The notes under the pieces were generated by a model that worked only from the letters and a program-made list of their open reading frames with translations, made no database searches and was not told where the DNA came from. Below, piece after piece: positions 44,055 to 52,737 of a stretch of DNA of 64,000 nucleotides; positions within the stretch are counted from its first letter, which is position 1; each line of letters begins with the position of its first letter. The DNA comes from Microcoleus sp. FACHB-68. GTDB taxonomy: Bacteria > Cyanobacteriota > Cyanobacteriia > Cyanobacteriales > Oscillatoriaceae. The stretch lies in the NCBI RefSeq assembly GCF_014695715.1, contig NZ_JACJOT010000008.1, positions 1-64,000 of the forward strand, written 5' to 3'. Position numbers and translations under genes: made by a program.

Positions 44055-44762
44055 TCAAAGAAATCCATGCTCAGCTAAAAATGCCGGTGAGATGTCATCC
44101 CAGCCATTATCAGTAGCGGGTGACTCTAGCGCCGGCATTTCGGCTGAAGATTGATTTGAGCCAAAACCAAGAAACTTTTCCACGTATTTGCCTAAAATAT
44201 CCCCCTCCAAATTCACCAAGCTACCGGGTTTGAGGTATTGCAGGTTGGTTTCGGCAAAACTGTGGGGAATGACGGCAACTTTAAACCAACTGCCGGCGCG
44301 ATCGCAATCAGCCACCGTTAAGCTGACACCATTAACGGCGATACTGCCTTTCGGGACAATGTAACGAGCAATTTGTCCTGCCGGCACCGTAAAACTCATT
44401 TCCCAAGAAGTCGCAGTTTGCACCGACTCTTGCAGACAGCCGGTGCCATCCACATGGCCGGTGACGAAATGGCCCCCCAGCTTGCTGCCTACTCGCAGCG
44501 ACGTTTCTAAATTAACAAAAGCGTTACTCAGCTCTTGGTGTCCCAATGTGGTGCGGCGCAAGGTTTCTGGGGACGCCGTCGCCACAAAACCGCGCTGTAA
44601 AATTTCCACCACTGTTAAACAAACGCCATCAACAGCAACGCTGTCTCCAATGGCCAAATCTTGCAAAATTACGCTGGAACCAGCAGAGGCGCATAAAACT
44701 TGCAATTGCTGCGAACCCAGGTAATTAATCGTGCCTAATGCTTGAATGAGTCCTGTAAACAC
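44055..44762 (-). CDS. ribE: Riboflavin synthase, alpha chain
   Basis: 235 residues made of two homologous lumazine-binding domains: MFTGLIQALGTI with AIGDSVAVDGVCLTVVE (1-95) and HFVTGHVDGTG with KGSIAVNGVSLTVAD (100-200). The enzyme dismutates two 6,7-dimethyl-8-ribityllumazine molecules to riboflavin. The N-terminal MFTGLI is the family start; here the codon is GTG at 44762. A C-terminal extension of about 25 acidic residues is longer than usual. It stands alone; no other rib gene is nearby. Confidence 0.95.
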   Translation of the reverse strand: MFTGLIQALGTINYLGSQQLQVLCASAGSSVILQDLAIGDSVAVDGVCLTVVEILQRGFVATASPETLRRTTLGHQELSNAFVNLETSLRVGSKLGGHFVTGHVDGTGCLQESVQTATSWEMSFTVPAGQIARYIVPKGSIAVNGVSLTVADCDRAGSWFKVAVIPHSFAETNLQYLKPGSLVNLEGDILGKYVEKFLGFGSNQSSAEMPALESPATDNGWDDISPAFLAEHGFL

Positions 44763-45130
44763 GGTTTTTTAAGAAAATTTGAGTTTAACGTGCGTTTTTA
44801 ACCGAATGATAAAATGCCGGCAACGATCCCGCCTTCTTCCAGTGTCAACTTTTTTGGCAAATTCTGGGAGCAGTCATTGTCAATCGGGGTAAAGATCAGG
44901 GCATACTGGAATGCAGGGAGTCTATCGAGCGGCTAAGCGGCTGAATGCCGGTGCCCATCTTTTTGATGGAGTTGCCACTTTATTCTTGTTTAACTATATC
45001 GACTTTAAATCAGTTACTTTTTATTATTAACTGGATGTTCAAGCGGTTGATTTTGTGGCATTAAAAGCCCGTTGATTTACGCCTAGCTCGTTCCTATCCT
45101 TTGCCGACAGTGTTCTAAGAGGCTGAGCAG
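44763..45130. other. Divergent intergenic region, about 370 bp
   Basis: Spacer between ribE (leftward) and the BFN gene (rightward). No FMN riboswitch pattern, tRNA or repeat is recognisable. The last 100 bp before the BFN gene are AT-rich and probably hold its promoter. Confidence 0.4.
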
Positions 45131-45637
45131 ATGATTGAGATGAAAGTCGCTGGAATTGCACTGGATGCAGCAACCCGCAGCCCAATAGTGCTGCTGAGAG
45201 ATGCTGCGGAGCGACGTGCGCTTCCGATTTATATTGGTCAAGACCAGGCAAAGGCAATTATTAGTGCGCTGGAAAACCAAACGCCTCCCCGGCCCCTAAC
45301 CCATGACCTGATGGCCAATATTCTAGAAGAATGGAATTTGACATTAGAGCGGGTGATCATTCATTCGCTACAAGACAATACATTCTATGCGGTGCTGACG
45401 GTTCGCCACGGGGAGGTCAAAAAAGAAATTGATGCGCGTCCTAGTGATGCGATCGCTCTGGCTTTGCGTACGAATACCCCCATCTGGGTGATGGAAGAAG
45501 TAATTGCCGATGCTTCTATTCCCGTTGATCGAGACGCAGACGAAGCAGAACGGCAAGCTTTCCGAGCGTTTATTTCTAACTTAAGTCCTGAAGATTTTAT
45601 CCAACGCGGGCCTTTTAGCAGTGGCGAAACCTCGTAG
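45131..45637 (+). CDS. BFN-domain (bifunctional nuclease, DUF151) protein
   Basis: 168 residues. It begins MIEMKVAGIALDAATRSPIV and contains LPIYIGQDQAKAI, RPLTHDLM and DARPSDAIALALR, all core motifs of the BFN/DUF151 family. Plant members show DNase and RNase activity and affect defence; bacterial roles are unclear. The final 45 residues include an acidic stretch (DRDADEAERQ) and a UvrB/C-like NLSPEDF segment. The spacer to the next gene is 115 bp with a heptamer array. Confidence 0.9.
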   Translation: MIEMKVAGIALDAATRSPIVLLRDAAERRALPIYIGQDQAKAIISALENQTPPRPLTHDLMANILEEWNLTLERVIIHSLQDNTFYAVLTVRHGEVKKEIDARPSDAIALALRTNTPIWVMEEVIADASIPVDRDADEAERQAFRAFISNLSPEDFIQRGPFSSGETS

Positions 45638-45717
45638 GGGCATAGCATAAGCGCACAAAGTCTCTGGGCTGAAGCAAATACTGATCCGCTCATGCTTCGC
45701 CCTCCGGGCTGCGTTTA

Positions 45718-45752
45718 ACTCAGCACTCAGCACTCAAGACTCAGCACTGACG
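45718..45752. repeat. ACTCAGC heptamer array ending at a start codon
   Basis: Five 7-bp units: ACTCAGC, ACTCAGC, ACTCAAG, ACTCAGC, ACTGACG. The last base of the fifth unit is immediately followed by the ATG of the aldo/keto reductase gene at 45753, so the array occupies the place of the ribosome-binding site. Confidence 0.85.
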
Positions 45753-46880
45753 ATGCACTACCACCGGCTTGGTAAAACCAATCTGTACCTGTCGGTGTTT
45801 TCTTTAGGAACCATGCGCTATTTGGCTTCCCCAGAAAACGCTGTAGCGACAGTGCGACAAGCGGTTGCCTTGGGAATTAATCACTTAGAAACCGCCAGGG
45901 GATATGGCAAAAGTGAGGAGTATCTGGGGGCGGCATTAAGGGAAATGCCGGCAAGACGCGAGCATTTGTATATCACCACTAAAATCCCTCCCACCCAAGA
46001 TGCCGGCGAGATGAGCCGGTGTATTGATGAATCCTTAGACCGGCTGGGTGTAGAGTGGGTGGACTGTTTGGCGATTCACGGGATAAATACGCCCCAGCAT
46101 TTGGAGTGGGTGCTAGCTGCCGACGGCTGTATGCAAGCAGTGCAGCAGGCAGTTGCAGATGGCAAAGTGCGGCACGTTGGCTTTTCGACACATGGCCCGC
46201 TTGAAGTGATTTTAGCCGCAATTAATTCAGATTTATTTGAATTTGTCAATCTGCATTATTATTATTTTTTCCAACGCAACGCACCGGCAGTGGAATTGGC
46301 CCACCAAAAAGATATGGGTGTGTTAATTATTTCGCCGGCAGATAAGGGTGGTCAACTTTACACGCCACCGGCAACCTTAGAGCAGTTGTGCCATCCTTTT
46401 TCGCCGTTAGCGTTGAATTATCGATTTTTATTGAGCGATCCCCGCGTCACCACCCTCAGTCTAGGTGCTGCCAATCCAGAGGAATTGGAATGGCCACTGA
46501 GCGTTGCTGACCAAGATGAACCCTTGATGCCGGCGGAAATAGAAGTATTTAAGCGTCTGGAAACTCACGCGCTAACTGCCTTGGGTACAGACAAGTGTAG
46601 TCAGTGCTACGCCTGCTTACCTTGTCCGGAAAACATTAATATTCCGGAAGTGTTGAGGCTGCGGAATTTGGCGGTTGCCTACGAGATGAGCGAGTATGGG
46701 AAATACCGTTACGCAATGTTTGAAAATGCCGGCCACTGGTTTCCCGGTATGAAGGGCAGCCGGTGTACTGAGTGTGGCGACTGTTTGCCGCGCTGTCCGG
46801 AACAATTAAACATTCCTGCTTTGCTGCAAGACGCGCATCAGCGCCTCAAAGGGCCGGAGGGTCGCCGGCTTTGGGGTTAG
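45753..46880 (+). CDS. Aldo/keto reductase with two 4Fe-4S clusters
   Basis: 375 residues. Residues 1-275 form an aldo/keto reductase barrel (HYHRLGKTNLYLSVFSLGTM, NHLETARGYGKSEEYLG, ITTKIPP, VDCLAIHGI). The C-terminus adds a ferredoxin-like part with CSQCYACLPCP and CTECGDCLPRCPE, enough cysteines for two 4Fe-4S clusters. In place of the usual catalytic tyrosine (DTA-xx-Y) the protein has ETARGYG, so a tyrosine is kept. The substrate is unknown; electron flow through the clusters to a ferredoxin is plausible. The start codon directly follows a heptamer array and has no Shine-Dalgarno sequence. Confidence 0.92.
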   Translation: MHYHRLGKTNLYLSVFSLGTMRYLASPENAVATVRQAVALGINHLETARGYGKSEEYLGAALREMPARREHLYITTKIPPTQDAGEMSRCIDESLDRLGVEWVDCLAIHGINTPQHLEWVLAADGCMQAVQQAVADGKVRHVGFSTHGPLEVILAAINSDLFEFVNLHYYYFFQRNAPAVELAHQKDMGVLIISPADKGGQLYTPPATLEQLCHPFSPLALNYRFLLSDPRVTTLSLGAANPEELEWPLSVADQDEPLMPAEIEVFKRLETHALTALGTDKCSQCYACLPCPENINIPEVLRLRNLAVAYEMSEYGKYRYAMFENAGHWFPGMKGSRCTECGDCLPRCPEQLNIPALLQDAHQRLKGPEGRRLWG

Positions 46881-46904
46881 GGAGAAGAGATGAAAATTGG
46901 ATGT

Positions 46905-46973
46905 TTTTAACCACAGATCCACACAGATGATAGCGGAGCGTGCCGGCAGGCATATACAGATAAACACAGATGG
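46905..46973. repeat. ACACAGAT-type intergenic repeat
   Basis: The words AACCACAGATCCACACAGATGA and later ATACAGATAAACACAGATGG recur within 70 bp. Runs of this type are widespread in filamentous cyanobacterial spacers in my recollection. Only this copy is in the window. Confidence 0.5.
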
Positions 46974-47078
46974 GTTCAAGGCTGGGGGTTATAAATATTG
47001 GCAATTGGGGATTTTTCCCAGAAATTTATTCGTCATAGTCTGTGGAGATTCTTGGGAAACTACGGATTTTTGATTGCT

Positions 47079-47654
47079 ATGAAAATTGTTAAGCCAAAAT
47101 CGCAAACTGCAAACTGGTTATTGTCATTACTGATATTGAGTGTGGGTGCAAGCGTTGCGCCGGCAGCACTCACTCAAACACCCGCCACTGAGTTTGAAGA
47201 GATTCCTCTGGCACAAATTATTCAAAGACAATGTGCTGCACCGCTACCGGCTACTGAACCGCTGGATTTAAATCTTTTAGATGCGGCATCCGTCCCACCA
47301 GCGCCCATCATTACCCGCAATACGATTTCTCAACAAGGCATCACCAACCCTAGCTTGTGGTGGGCGGCAGAACAATTTGGGGGCAAGCTGCTGGATAATT
47401 GGCTGGCTTATCCCGCTGCCGATGGAGGCCGAGTGGATCTCGTTGTTAACCGGCAATTCTGGAGTTTGCTCAACTATTTAGAACGCTACCAATTTCTCAA
47501 CGAGTTTGGCCTTGTTGCTCAGGATTATCGCTACAATATCCGCGTCTTCAACCCGCAAGGTGCATTTTTAGCGGCTTACACCTGTACCGGCGAGTCGGCT
47601 TCATCAGTTTGCCGCATCTGTCTTGATTCTACCGTCAGGGCGGGGGGAAATTAA
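47079..47654 (+). CDS. Secreted hypothetical protein
   Basis: 191 residues from the ATG at 47079 (MKIVKPKSQTANWLLSLLIL). The N-terminus is a signal peptide ending near PAALTQ. The mature part contains TNPSLWWAAEQFGGKLLDNWLAYP and RVDLVVNRQFWSLLNYLERYQFLNEFG, then three cysteines near the C-terminus (YTCTG, SVCRIC). I recognise no family. It is likely periplasmic or exported. The upstream frame to 46998 is open but lacks signal features. Confidence 0.7.
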   Translation: MKIVKPKSQTANWLLSLLILSVGASVAPAALTQTPATEFEEIPLAQIIQRQCAAPLPATEPLDLNLLDAASVPPAPIITRNTISQQGITNPSLWWAAEQFGGKLLDNWLAYPAADGGRVDLVVNRQFWSLLNYLERYQFLNEFGLVAQDYRYNIRVFNPQGAFLAAYTCTGESASSVCRICLDSTVRAGGN

Positions 47655-47712
47655 ATCAGAGAAGAGGTGAGGAGAGGCAGAATCCTTTCCTCGAAACTGT
47701 GAGAACCGGGCA

Positions 47713-48906
47713 TCAAGCGCCTGTTGCCGCCGGCCCTAATCGCGTCTCCAACCACAAGGATTTATACTGCTCAAGGGCAGTAGTCGGCAAAGGTTTAAGA
47801 AATTCACTCTTGCTGATAATTTCAGGATCAGGCAGTAGTAACGTTGCTTTCTGTAATTCCTTAGACAACTCGGTTCGCTTCGTCTCTACAAGCACCGGCG
47901 AGGCACCTTTGCTCTGGCTAGAGAGTAAACGGGCAATCTGGGGCTGCCAGCAAAAGTCCATCCACTTGTAGGCGAGTTCGCTGCTGCTATTGTTACTGAC
48001 TTGTGCCGGCTTCACCCATAAATCCGCCCACAGAGAAGTCCCAGACTTGGGTACAACTGCCGCAATTTCTTTGTTTTGGGCCATTGCCGACAATATATCA
48101 CCCGACCAACCTACGGCAACCCAAGTATCTCCTAAAATCAGGGGTTGCAAATAAGCATTAGAACTGTAAAGTTTGGCTTGCCGATGCAGCCGGCTCAATT
48201 CCTCTTTTAGGTTTGGAACTTTATTGAGTTCTTGGGTATTGTAAGACTTGCCAAGTTTTTTTAAAGTTAAGCCGATGACTTCGCGGGGCTGATCGAGCAG
48301 AGAAATCCGTTCTCGCAGATCCTCTCGCCACAGATCACTCCAATCTTGGGGAGGTTTTAAGCCCAAGGATTTAAATTTTTCGCGGTTATAGGCAATTAAA
48401 ACTGTACCCCACCGATAGGGTGCTGCCCAAACTTTGCCGGCTGGATCGATTTGTCCCTCTGCATTCCGCCGTACCAGTGTTTGCCACGGCTGGGGCAGAT
48501 TCTTCCAGTTTTGTAGCTGTGCTGGATCGAGGGGTTGAATTAATTTCTGCTGGATCGCCTTTGCCAACCAATAATCCCCCAAAGTCACCAGATCGGGAAT
48601 TTGGGGGGCTTTGGAAGCCATAAAAGGAATTGGCAGCGGGAAGCTTGAGGGCTTTTTCTCATTGGCTGCCGGCTGCCGGTGCAGGGCTTGCAGTTGCTCA
48701 AATAAGACTTTCACCTGGGACTCTGGCTTAAAGTCCAAAGCAAAAGCTTGCCCGATTTCCTTGCGAAATAAGCTCAACACAAGGGCCGGCAGAGAATTTT
48801 TCAGCAATTGCACTCTCAAGGTTGGCCGGCTCTGATCACCACATCCCGCTAGCAGATTGGTGAGCGTTAAGGTGCCGGCACCCGCGATAAAAAACCGTCG
48901 ATTCAC
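47713..48906 (-). CDS. PotD-like periplasmic solute-binding lipoprotein
   Basis: 397 residues. The N-terminus MNRRFFIAGAGTLTLTNLLAGC has a twin-arginine motif and a lipobox (LLAGC), so the protein is probably exported folded and lipid-anchored. The rest is a type 2 periplasmic binding fold like the spermidine/putrescine protein PotD (DLVTLGDYWLAKAIQQ, VWAAPYRWGTVLIAYN, WADLWVKP, AYKWMDFCWQPQIA). No permease genes follow, so the ligand and importer are unknown. It starts with GTG one base after the stop of the phycobiliprotein lyase gene, so the two are an operon. As a possible Tat substrate it may depend on the TatC encoded at 20.3 kb. Confidence 0.88.
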   Translation of the reverse strand: MNRRFFIAGAGTLTLTNLLAGCGDQSRPTLRVQLLKNSLPALVLSLFRKEIGQAFALDFKPESQVKVLFEQLQALHRQPAANEKKPSSFPLPIPFMASKAPQIPDLVTLGDYWLAKAIQQKLIQPLDPAQLQNWKNLPQPWQTLVRRNAEGQIDPAGKVWAAPYRWGTVLIAYNREKFKSLGLKPPQDWSDLWREDLRERISLLDQPREVIGLTLKKLGKSYNTQELNKVPNLKEELSRLHRQAKLYSSNAYLQPLILGDTWVAVGWSGDILSAMAQNKEIAAVVPKSGTSLWADLWVKPAQVSNNSSSELAYKWMDFCWQPQIARLLSSQSKGASPVLVETKRTELSKELQKATLLLPDPEIISKSEFLKPLPTTALEQYKSLWLETRLGPAATGA

Positions 48907-48907
48907 T

Positions 48908-49447
48908 CTATTTAATGCGCTTTTCTAAATACTGCCCGATCATCACCTGTTCGCCGGCATTTGAAATAATAGTTTGTCTTGTGCGATAGCTGTGACCGAT
49001 TTGTTTTAATTCTTCTTCAAACACAGAGCCATTGTACTCTGTCCGCAAGCACAAGGTTTGAGGATTGGGCATATAAAACTGGGCTGTCACCGGCTTGGGA
49101 GTCGCAAAACCGCGATCTCGATACAAAATCTCACCCAATACTCCAAACAAGGTGGAACCGGCAGATTTTTTGCGATTAGAGACGGATTCTCTGCTTTCCC
49201 AGCTAACCTGTGTACCACAAGTTAGGGCAGTTTCGTCACTAAGCTCGTGCATTTGTGCCAATTTCAGCAGTTCTGGACTTCCTGCTGCCAGAAACCTAAC
49301 TTTGATGAAACTGACTAGCTCTTGGATTTCTCCCTCCGGGAGTGTGTAGTAACGTCGCTCTGATCGCCATTCTCCCTCTGATTCGCGGAAAAAGTCTGCA
49401 ATCAGCGATTCGGCGGTTGATTGAGATAGTTGTGCTATAGATGTCAT
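48908..49447 (-). CDS. CpcS/CpeS-type phycobiliprotein lyase
   Basis: 179 residues. The segment FFRESEGEWRSERRYYTLPEGE near the N-terminus, together with FLAAGSPELLKLAQMHEL and LRTEYNGSVFEEE, marks the CpcS/CpeS family, ten-stranded barrels that attach phycobilins to cysteine-82 of phycobiliprotein beta chains. Which subfamily (CpcS, CpcU or CpeS) is not certain. A PotD-like lipoprotein gene follows with one base between, an odd partner. No phycobiliprotein structural gene is in the window. Confidence 0.88.
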   Translation of the reverse strand: MTSIAQLSQSTAESLIADFFRESEGEWRSERRYYTLPEGEIQELVSFIKVRFLAAGSPELLKLAQMHELSDETALTCGTQVSWESRESVSNRKKSAGSTLFGVLGEILYRDRGFATPKPVTAQFYMPNPQTLCLRTEYNGSVFEEELKQIGHSYRTRQTIISNAGEQVMIGQYLEKRIK

Positions 49448-50003
49448 GTGGCCCCTTTTTTGTTTGAACTACGTTTGACAGGGTATCAAGCTATCGCCCA
49501 AGCGTGGCGTCAAGTTTGTTACTTTTCTTCATAATATCTACATTATCTAGAATTTACCTGAGTGGCCACTGTCTAAAGAATGATGCGCGGACGGTGATCG
49601 GTGGATTTCAGGAGTGATAATCAATTGCAAAATTAGTGGAAAAGTAGAGAATGTTCCTCTGATATCTTGCAGCCTCTTCTAGAAAAAGACTTCTGCTTTC
49701 AAACGTGCGTTCCCAGTTGACAAGGGCTGTGACGAAAAAACACCCACAGAAACTGGAAGTGGATCTCGCAGTGGTGCAGCCAGCCGGCTTTTAAACCATC
49801 CCGAATCAGTTATAAATGGGGGGCAATGAAAGCACGCATTCTTACTCAATAAATTTCCCTGATTCAATCGGTGGCCACTCACATCAAGTTCTACTTTTTT
49901 GAACATTTGTTCTCAAAAGTTAAATAATCTAGAAATTAATCCAATTTTTACCAAGTGTTACCTAAGATTAAAAAGTAATAATTTAAGGGCAAGAGGGCGT
50001 CAA
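49448..50003. other. Divergent intergenic region, about 555 bp
   Basis: Spacer between the lyase gene (leftward) and the small coiled-coil gene (rightward). No repeat, tRNA or hairpin stood out. Open frames in it look accidental. Confidence 0.45.
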
Positions 50004-50372
50004 ATGGAGTCACTGCAAATCCAAGTGAGTGCGTTGAACCAAAAAGTCGATGGGCTGCACCAAGTGATTGAGCAGCTCAGTAGCAAGATAGCCCAAGTGC
50101 TGTCAGAGCCAGAGTTAACTGCCGGCAAACCTGTGGCACCTGTAGCATTAAGTGTCGGGAGATACCATTATTCAAGCTATAGCAGTTTGGATATCTGTAT
50201 GGAACATAAAGATGTCCTGGTTGATGCCAACCGCTTAGAAAGGAACGCTCACAGCTCAGAGCAAGAATTAACACCAGAAATTCAAATCCAACGACTGACC
50301 GCACAACTGACTGCTGCTTATAATCGGATCGCGGCTTTGGAAGAACAATTACTCGCCCAGAGAATTCACTAA
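50004..50372 (+). CDS. Small coiled-coil hypothetical protein
   Basis: 122 residues from the ATG at 50004, chosen because GAGGG lies 7-11 bases upstream and the coiled coil begins there. Residues 1-32 (LQIQVSALNQKVDGLHQVIEQL) and 90-118 (IQRLTAQLTAAYNRIAALEEQL) have heptad patterns; a less regular middle (50-85) holds a YHYSSYSSL segment. No family is recognised. It may be a scaffold or oligomerising protein. Confidence 0.6.
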   Translation: MESLQIQVSALNQKVDGLHQVIEQLSSKIAQVLSEPELTAGKPVAPVALSVGRYHYSSYSSLDICMEHKDVLVDANRLERNAHSSEQELTPEIQIQRLTAQLTAAYNRIAALEEQLLAQRIH

Positions 50373-50500
50373 AAAAGCGAAAAGCTGTCAATTTTAAGAG
50401 TAGTGAACCCTAATTGCTGAGTTTGCAGTTAAAACTCTGTAAGGGTGCATTTAGGAAGTCCATCTGTAAAAAACTAAAAACTTTTTATAAGCTGAAAGCT

Positions 50501-51607
50501 TCAACAACGCCCGACTAACGCTTCAATAGCATTGAGAAGTTGGGTTTGATTCCAGCCCTGGTAAAGGTGAGCCGCAATCGCACAGCCACCGGCACCCATG
50601 CCTTCCTTGACGTAGCCCTGTTCATAAACTTGCAGCACCCCATAGCGAGAGGCGGCAAACGTTAACCCAGTCGCTAGCAGAGGCACCGATCCAATCGCTT
50701 TGGCGAGTCCCACAGTGTCGCCACTGGGGTCTTCTGCCACCCATCGGGTCGTTCCCACGACAATTTCCTCTGAACGCCACTCTAGGGCGTATTGGCGGGC
50801 GATGGCCTTGATCAGGGCATAGACGGCGAGCATTTGCGTGCCGCCGGCTAGTAAGACGCCAGCAGTGCGACTGGCTGCAATCGCCATTCCAGCAACCGCG
50901 ATTTGCATAGGATCTCCCACAGCTGCGATGAGTTGTAGGGGATCAGGTGAGGAATGTCTAGAAGTCAGGCAATCTCCGGGCCAAAAACCGGCTCGTTGCA
51001 AACCGGCTTGTACCACAGCCCCTTTTTGCCCATGATTGCAGTTGGGATGGCTGCTATTGACTTTACCGGCAGCCTGAACGCCCAAGCCGGTTAAAACAGC
51101 TAAGGCGGTTGTCGTTCCCCCAACCACGCACTCGCCAATGATTAAATAGTCAAAGTCTTTGGCTAATCGCTGCCCCCACTCTAGCCCCTGCTCTAGTAAC
51201 AGTTTTACGGTAGAAAGTTCTAAGGCGCTGCCGGTGGTGAGACAACGTGCCGGTGTGCCGCCTAAATCAATTGCCGGCACAGTAAGCTTCACCGGCAAGC
51301 CGGCATTCAACAAATAAACAGGAATGCCTAACGCTTCCACAACCGCGCGGGAAATGAACACCGGCGAGGCACCGGCAGTCAGAGGCGGTAAAGGATAATC
51401 AGGTTGCGCTACAGGGCCGTTATATAAAAATTCAGCATCCGCCACTGCTGTGTAGCGCCGATCATCTGGTGTTGCACCGGCAGCGGAAATACCCGGAATC
51501 AGGCCGGTTTCGGTAAAGCCTAACACGCAAGCAAAAGCCGGTGATCGTCCCCGATACCGTTCCAGCCATCGCCGGCCCTGTTGTATTTGGGTGTAAGTGT
51601 AAATCAT
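50501..51607 (-). CDS. CobT-like nicotinate mononucleotide-dependent phosphoribosyltransferase
   Basis: 368 residues from the ATG at 51607. The sequence matches the CobT-related family common in cyanobacteria and archaea, which would activate the lower ligand base for cobamides. Landmarks are NGPVAQPDYPLPPLTAGASPVF, IGECVVGGTTTALAVL, SSHPNCNHGQKGAVV, VGDPMQIAVAG and LAGGTQMLAVYAL. No other cobalamin gene is near. The substrate could be a base other than dimethylbenzimidazole, as cyanobacteria make pseudocobalamin. Confidence 0.88.
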   Translation of the reverse strand: MIYTYTQIQQGRRWLERYRGRSPAFACVLGFTETGLIPGISAAGATPDDRRYTAVADAEFLYNGPVAQPDYPLPPLTAGASPVFISRAVVEALGIPVYLLNAGLPVKLTVPAIDLGGTPARCLTTGSALELSTVKLLLEQGLEWGQRLAKDFDYLIIGECVVGGTTTALAVLTGLGVQAAGKVNSSHPNCNHGQKGAVVQAGLQRAGFWPGDCLTSRHSSPDPLQLIAAVGDPMQIAVAGMAIAASRTAGVLLAGGTQMLAVYALIKAIARQYALEWRSEEIVVGTTRWVAEDPSGDTVGLAKAIGSVPLLATGLTFAASRYGVLQVYEQGYVKEGMGAGGCAIAAHLYQGWNQTQLLNAIEALVGRC

Positions 51608-51746
51608 CAAAATTGAGTGATGTCTAGCTGTAAATTTTTCGAGGAATTGCCGGGATTAGGGGATTTGAAGTGTAGCCGGCCCTTCACAGAAAAATTTACA
51701 GTCGGGGCGATTAAGAATTTTGAACGAAGGGGAAATTTAACCTTTT

Positions 51747-52544
51747 TTATTCTTCATCCAGCAACACTTGTACCCAAGGTGGAGGCGGGGGAATCGGGTT
51801 GCCCAAGCGTTCTAGCAGTAGACACGCTGCTAGATGCACCGCAAACAAGTAAACAATGTTATTGAGCATCACCATTAACAGGGCAACTAATTGAACCACC
51901 GGCAAACTTGGCTCCTGCAGCAATCCCAGCCTTTCAAATCCCCATTGAGTGAACTCTGTAATTTGGATGGTTAGGTAAGCCCAGAGGTCTTCACCCAGCA
52001 GAATTGAGACCAACCAAAGCCGGAAGAAGAAGCCAAACGAGCCTATCAGCATTCCAATGAAAATTGAAACACTCCAGCCGGCACCACGCCGCCACAACAA
52101 CCCCAGCACAACCCCTAATACACCAAAGGGGATCACATATTGAATGCTACGCATCGGACCCATTAGTACGGATAGCAGCAACCCAGACACTAACGCAGCC
52201 ATCCACGCCGCCCGGTTGCCCCAGCGCAGATAGACTAAAGCGATCGGCACGGGAAAGAAGATTCGCAACACCGGCCCTAAGGGAAAATAGTAATTGATTA
52301 GCCAAATCAGGCTAGCGGTACTGGCCAAAAAAGCCGTTTCCACCATGATTAAGGGGGCTGGATTTCCCAGTTTTGGTTGGGAAAGAGAGTTTCCAGTTTC
52401 AGCATGGGGATGGGACTCTGGCGTGTCGCTTATCGGCTCAACCCCAGATTCAGGGTGAAGGAATTTTTCCAGATCATTCTCGTTTTCAGTTTCACCGGAG
52501 TTGTTGGGATGGGAAGAGTTGCTATCGCTAAAAGGATTGCTCAT
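51747..52544 (-). CDS. DUF2232 multi-pass membrane protein
   Basis: 265 residues from the ATG at 52544; a GTG three codons earlier is possible. Residues 1-75 are acidic and disordered-looking (HPNNSGETENENDLEKF). Then come six to eight membrane helices, including FFPVPIALVYLRWGNRAAWMAAL and PLPSVVQLVALLM-like segments, the pattern of DUF2232 (YybS-like) proteins, which resemble S-components of ECF transporters. The function is unknown. It precedes the UspA gene's downstream end by about 190 bp. Confidence 0.82.
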   Translation of the reverse strand: MSNPFSDSNSSHPNNSGETENENDLEKFLHPESGVEPISDTPESHPHAETGNSLSQPKLGNPAPLIMVETAFLASTASLIWLINYYFPLGPVLRIFFPVPIALVYLRWGNRAAWMAALVSGLLLSVLMGPMRSIQYVIPFGVLGVVLGLLWRRGAGWSVSIFIGMLIGSFGFFFRLWLVSILLGEDLWAYLTIQITEFTQWGFERLGLLQEPSLPVVQLVALLMVMLNNIVYLFAVHLAACLLLERLGNPIPPPPPWVQVLLDEE

Positions 52545-52737
52545 GCAAGTCACAAAAAAATGGTCAGCCGTCAGCCCAAACTGTCCTTAGAAAAGCCGGT
52601 TGCTGCTAGAAAGCCTGAGAGGGAGATTATACCCAGAACTGTGGACAAAAATATTGGTGGCTGTTCAGCCACCTCATTTACTTTAAACTTTATTTCTGAC
52701 TGCCGGCTCGATCACGGTGCCGGCGCTGATGGGCGAA

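Noticed and set aside
44763-45130. FMN riboswitch near ribE
   Set aside because: The conserved RFN-element blocks (AGGGG ... GGTGAAATTCC-type) are not present upstream of ribE.
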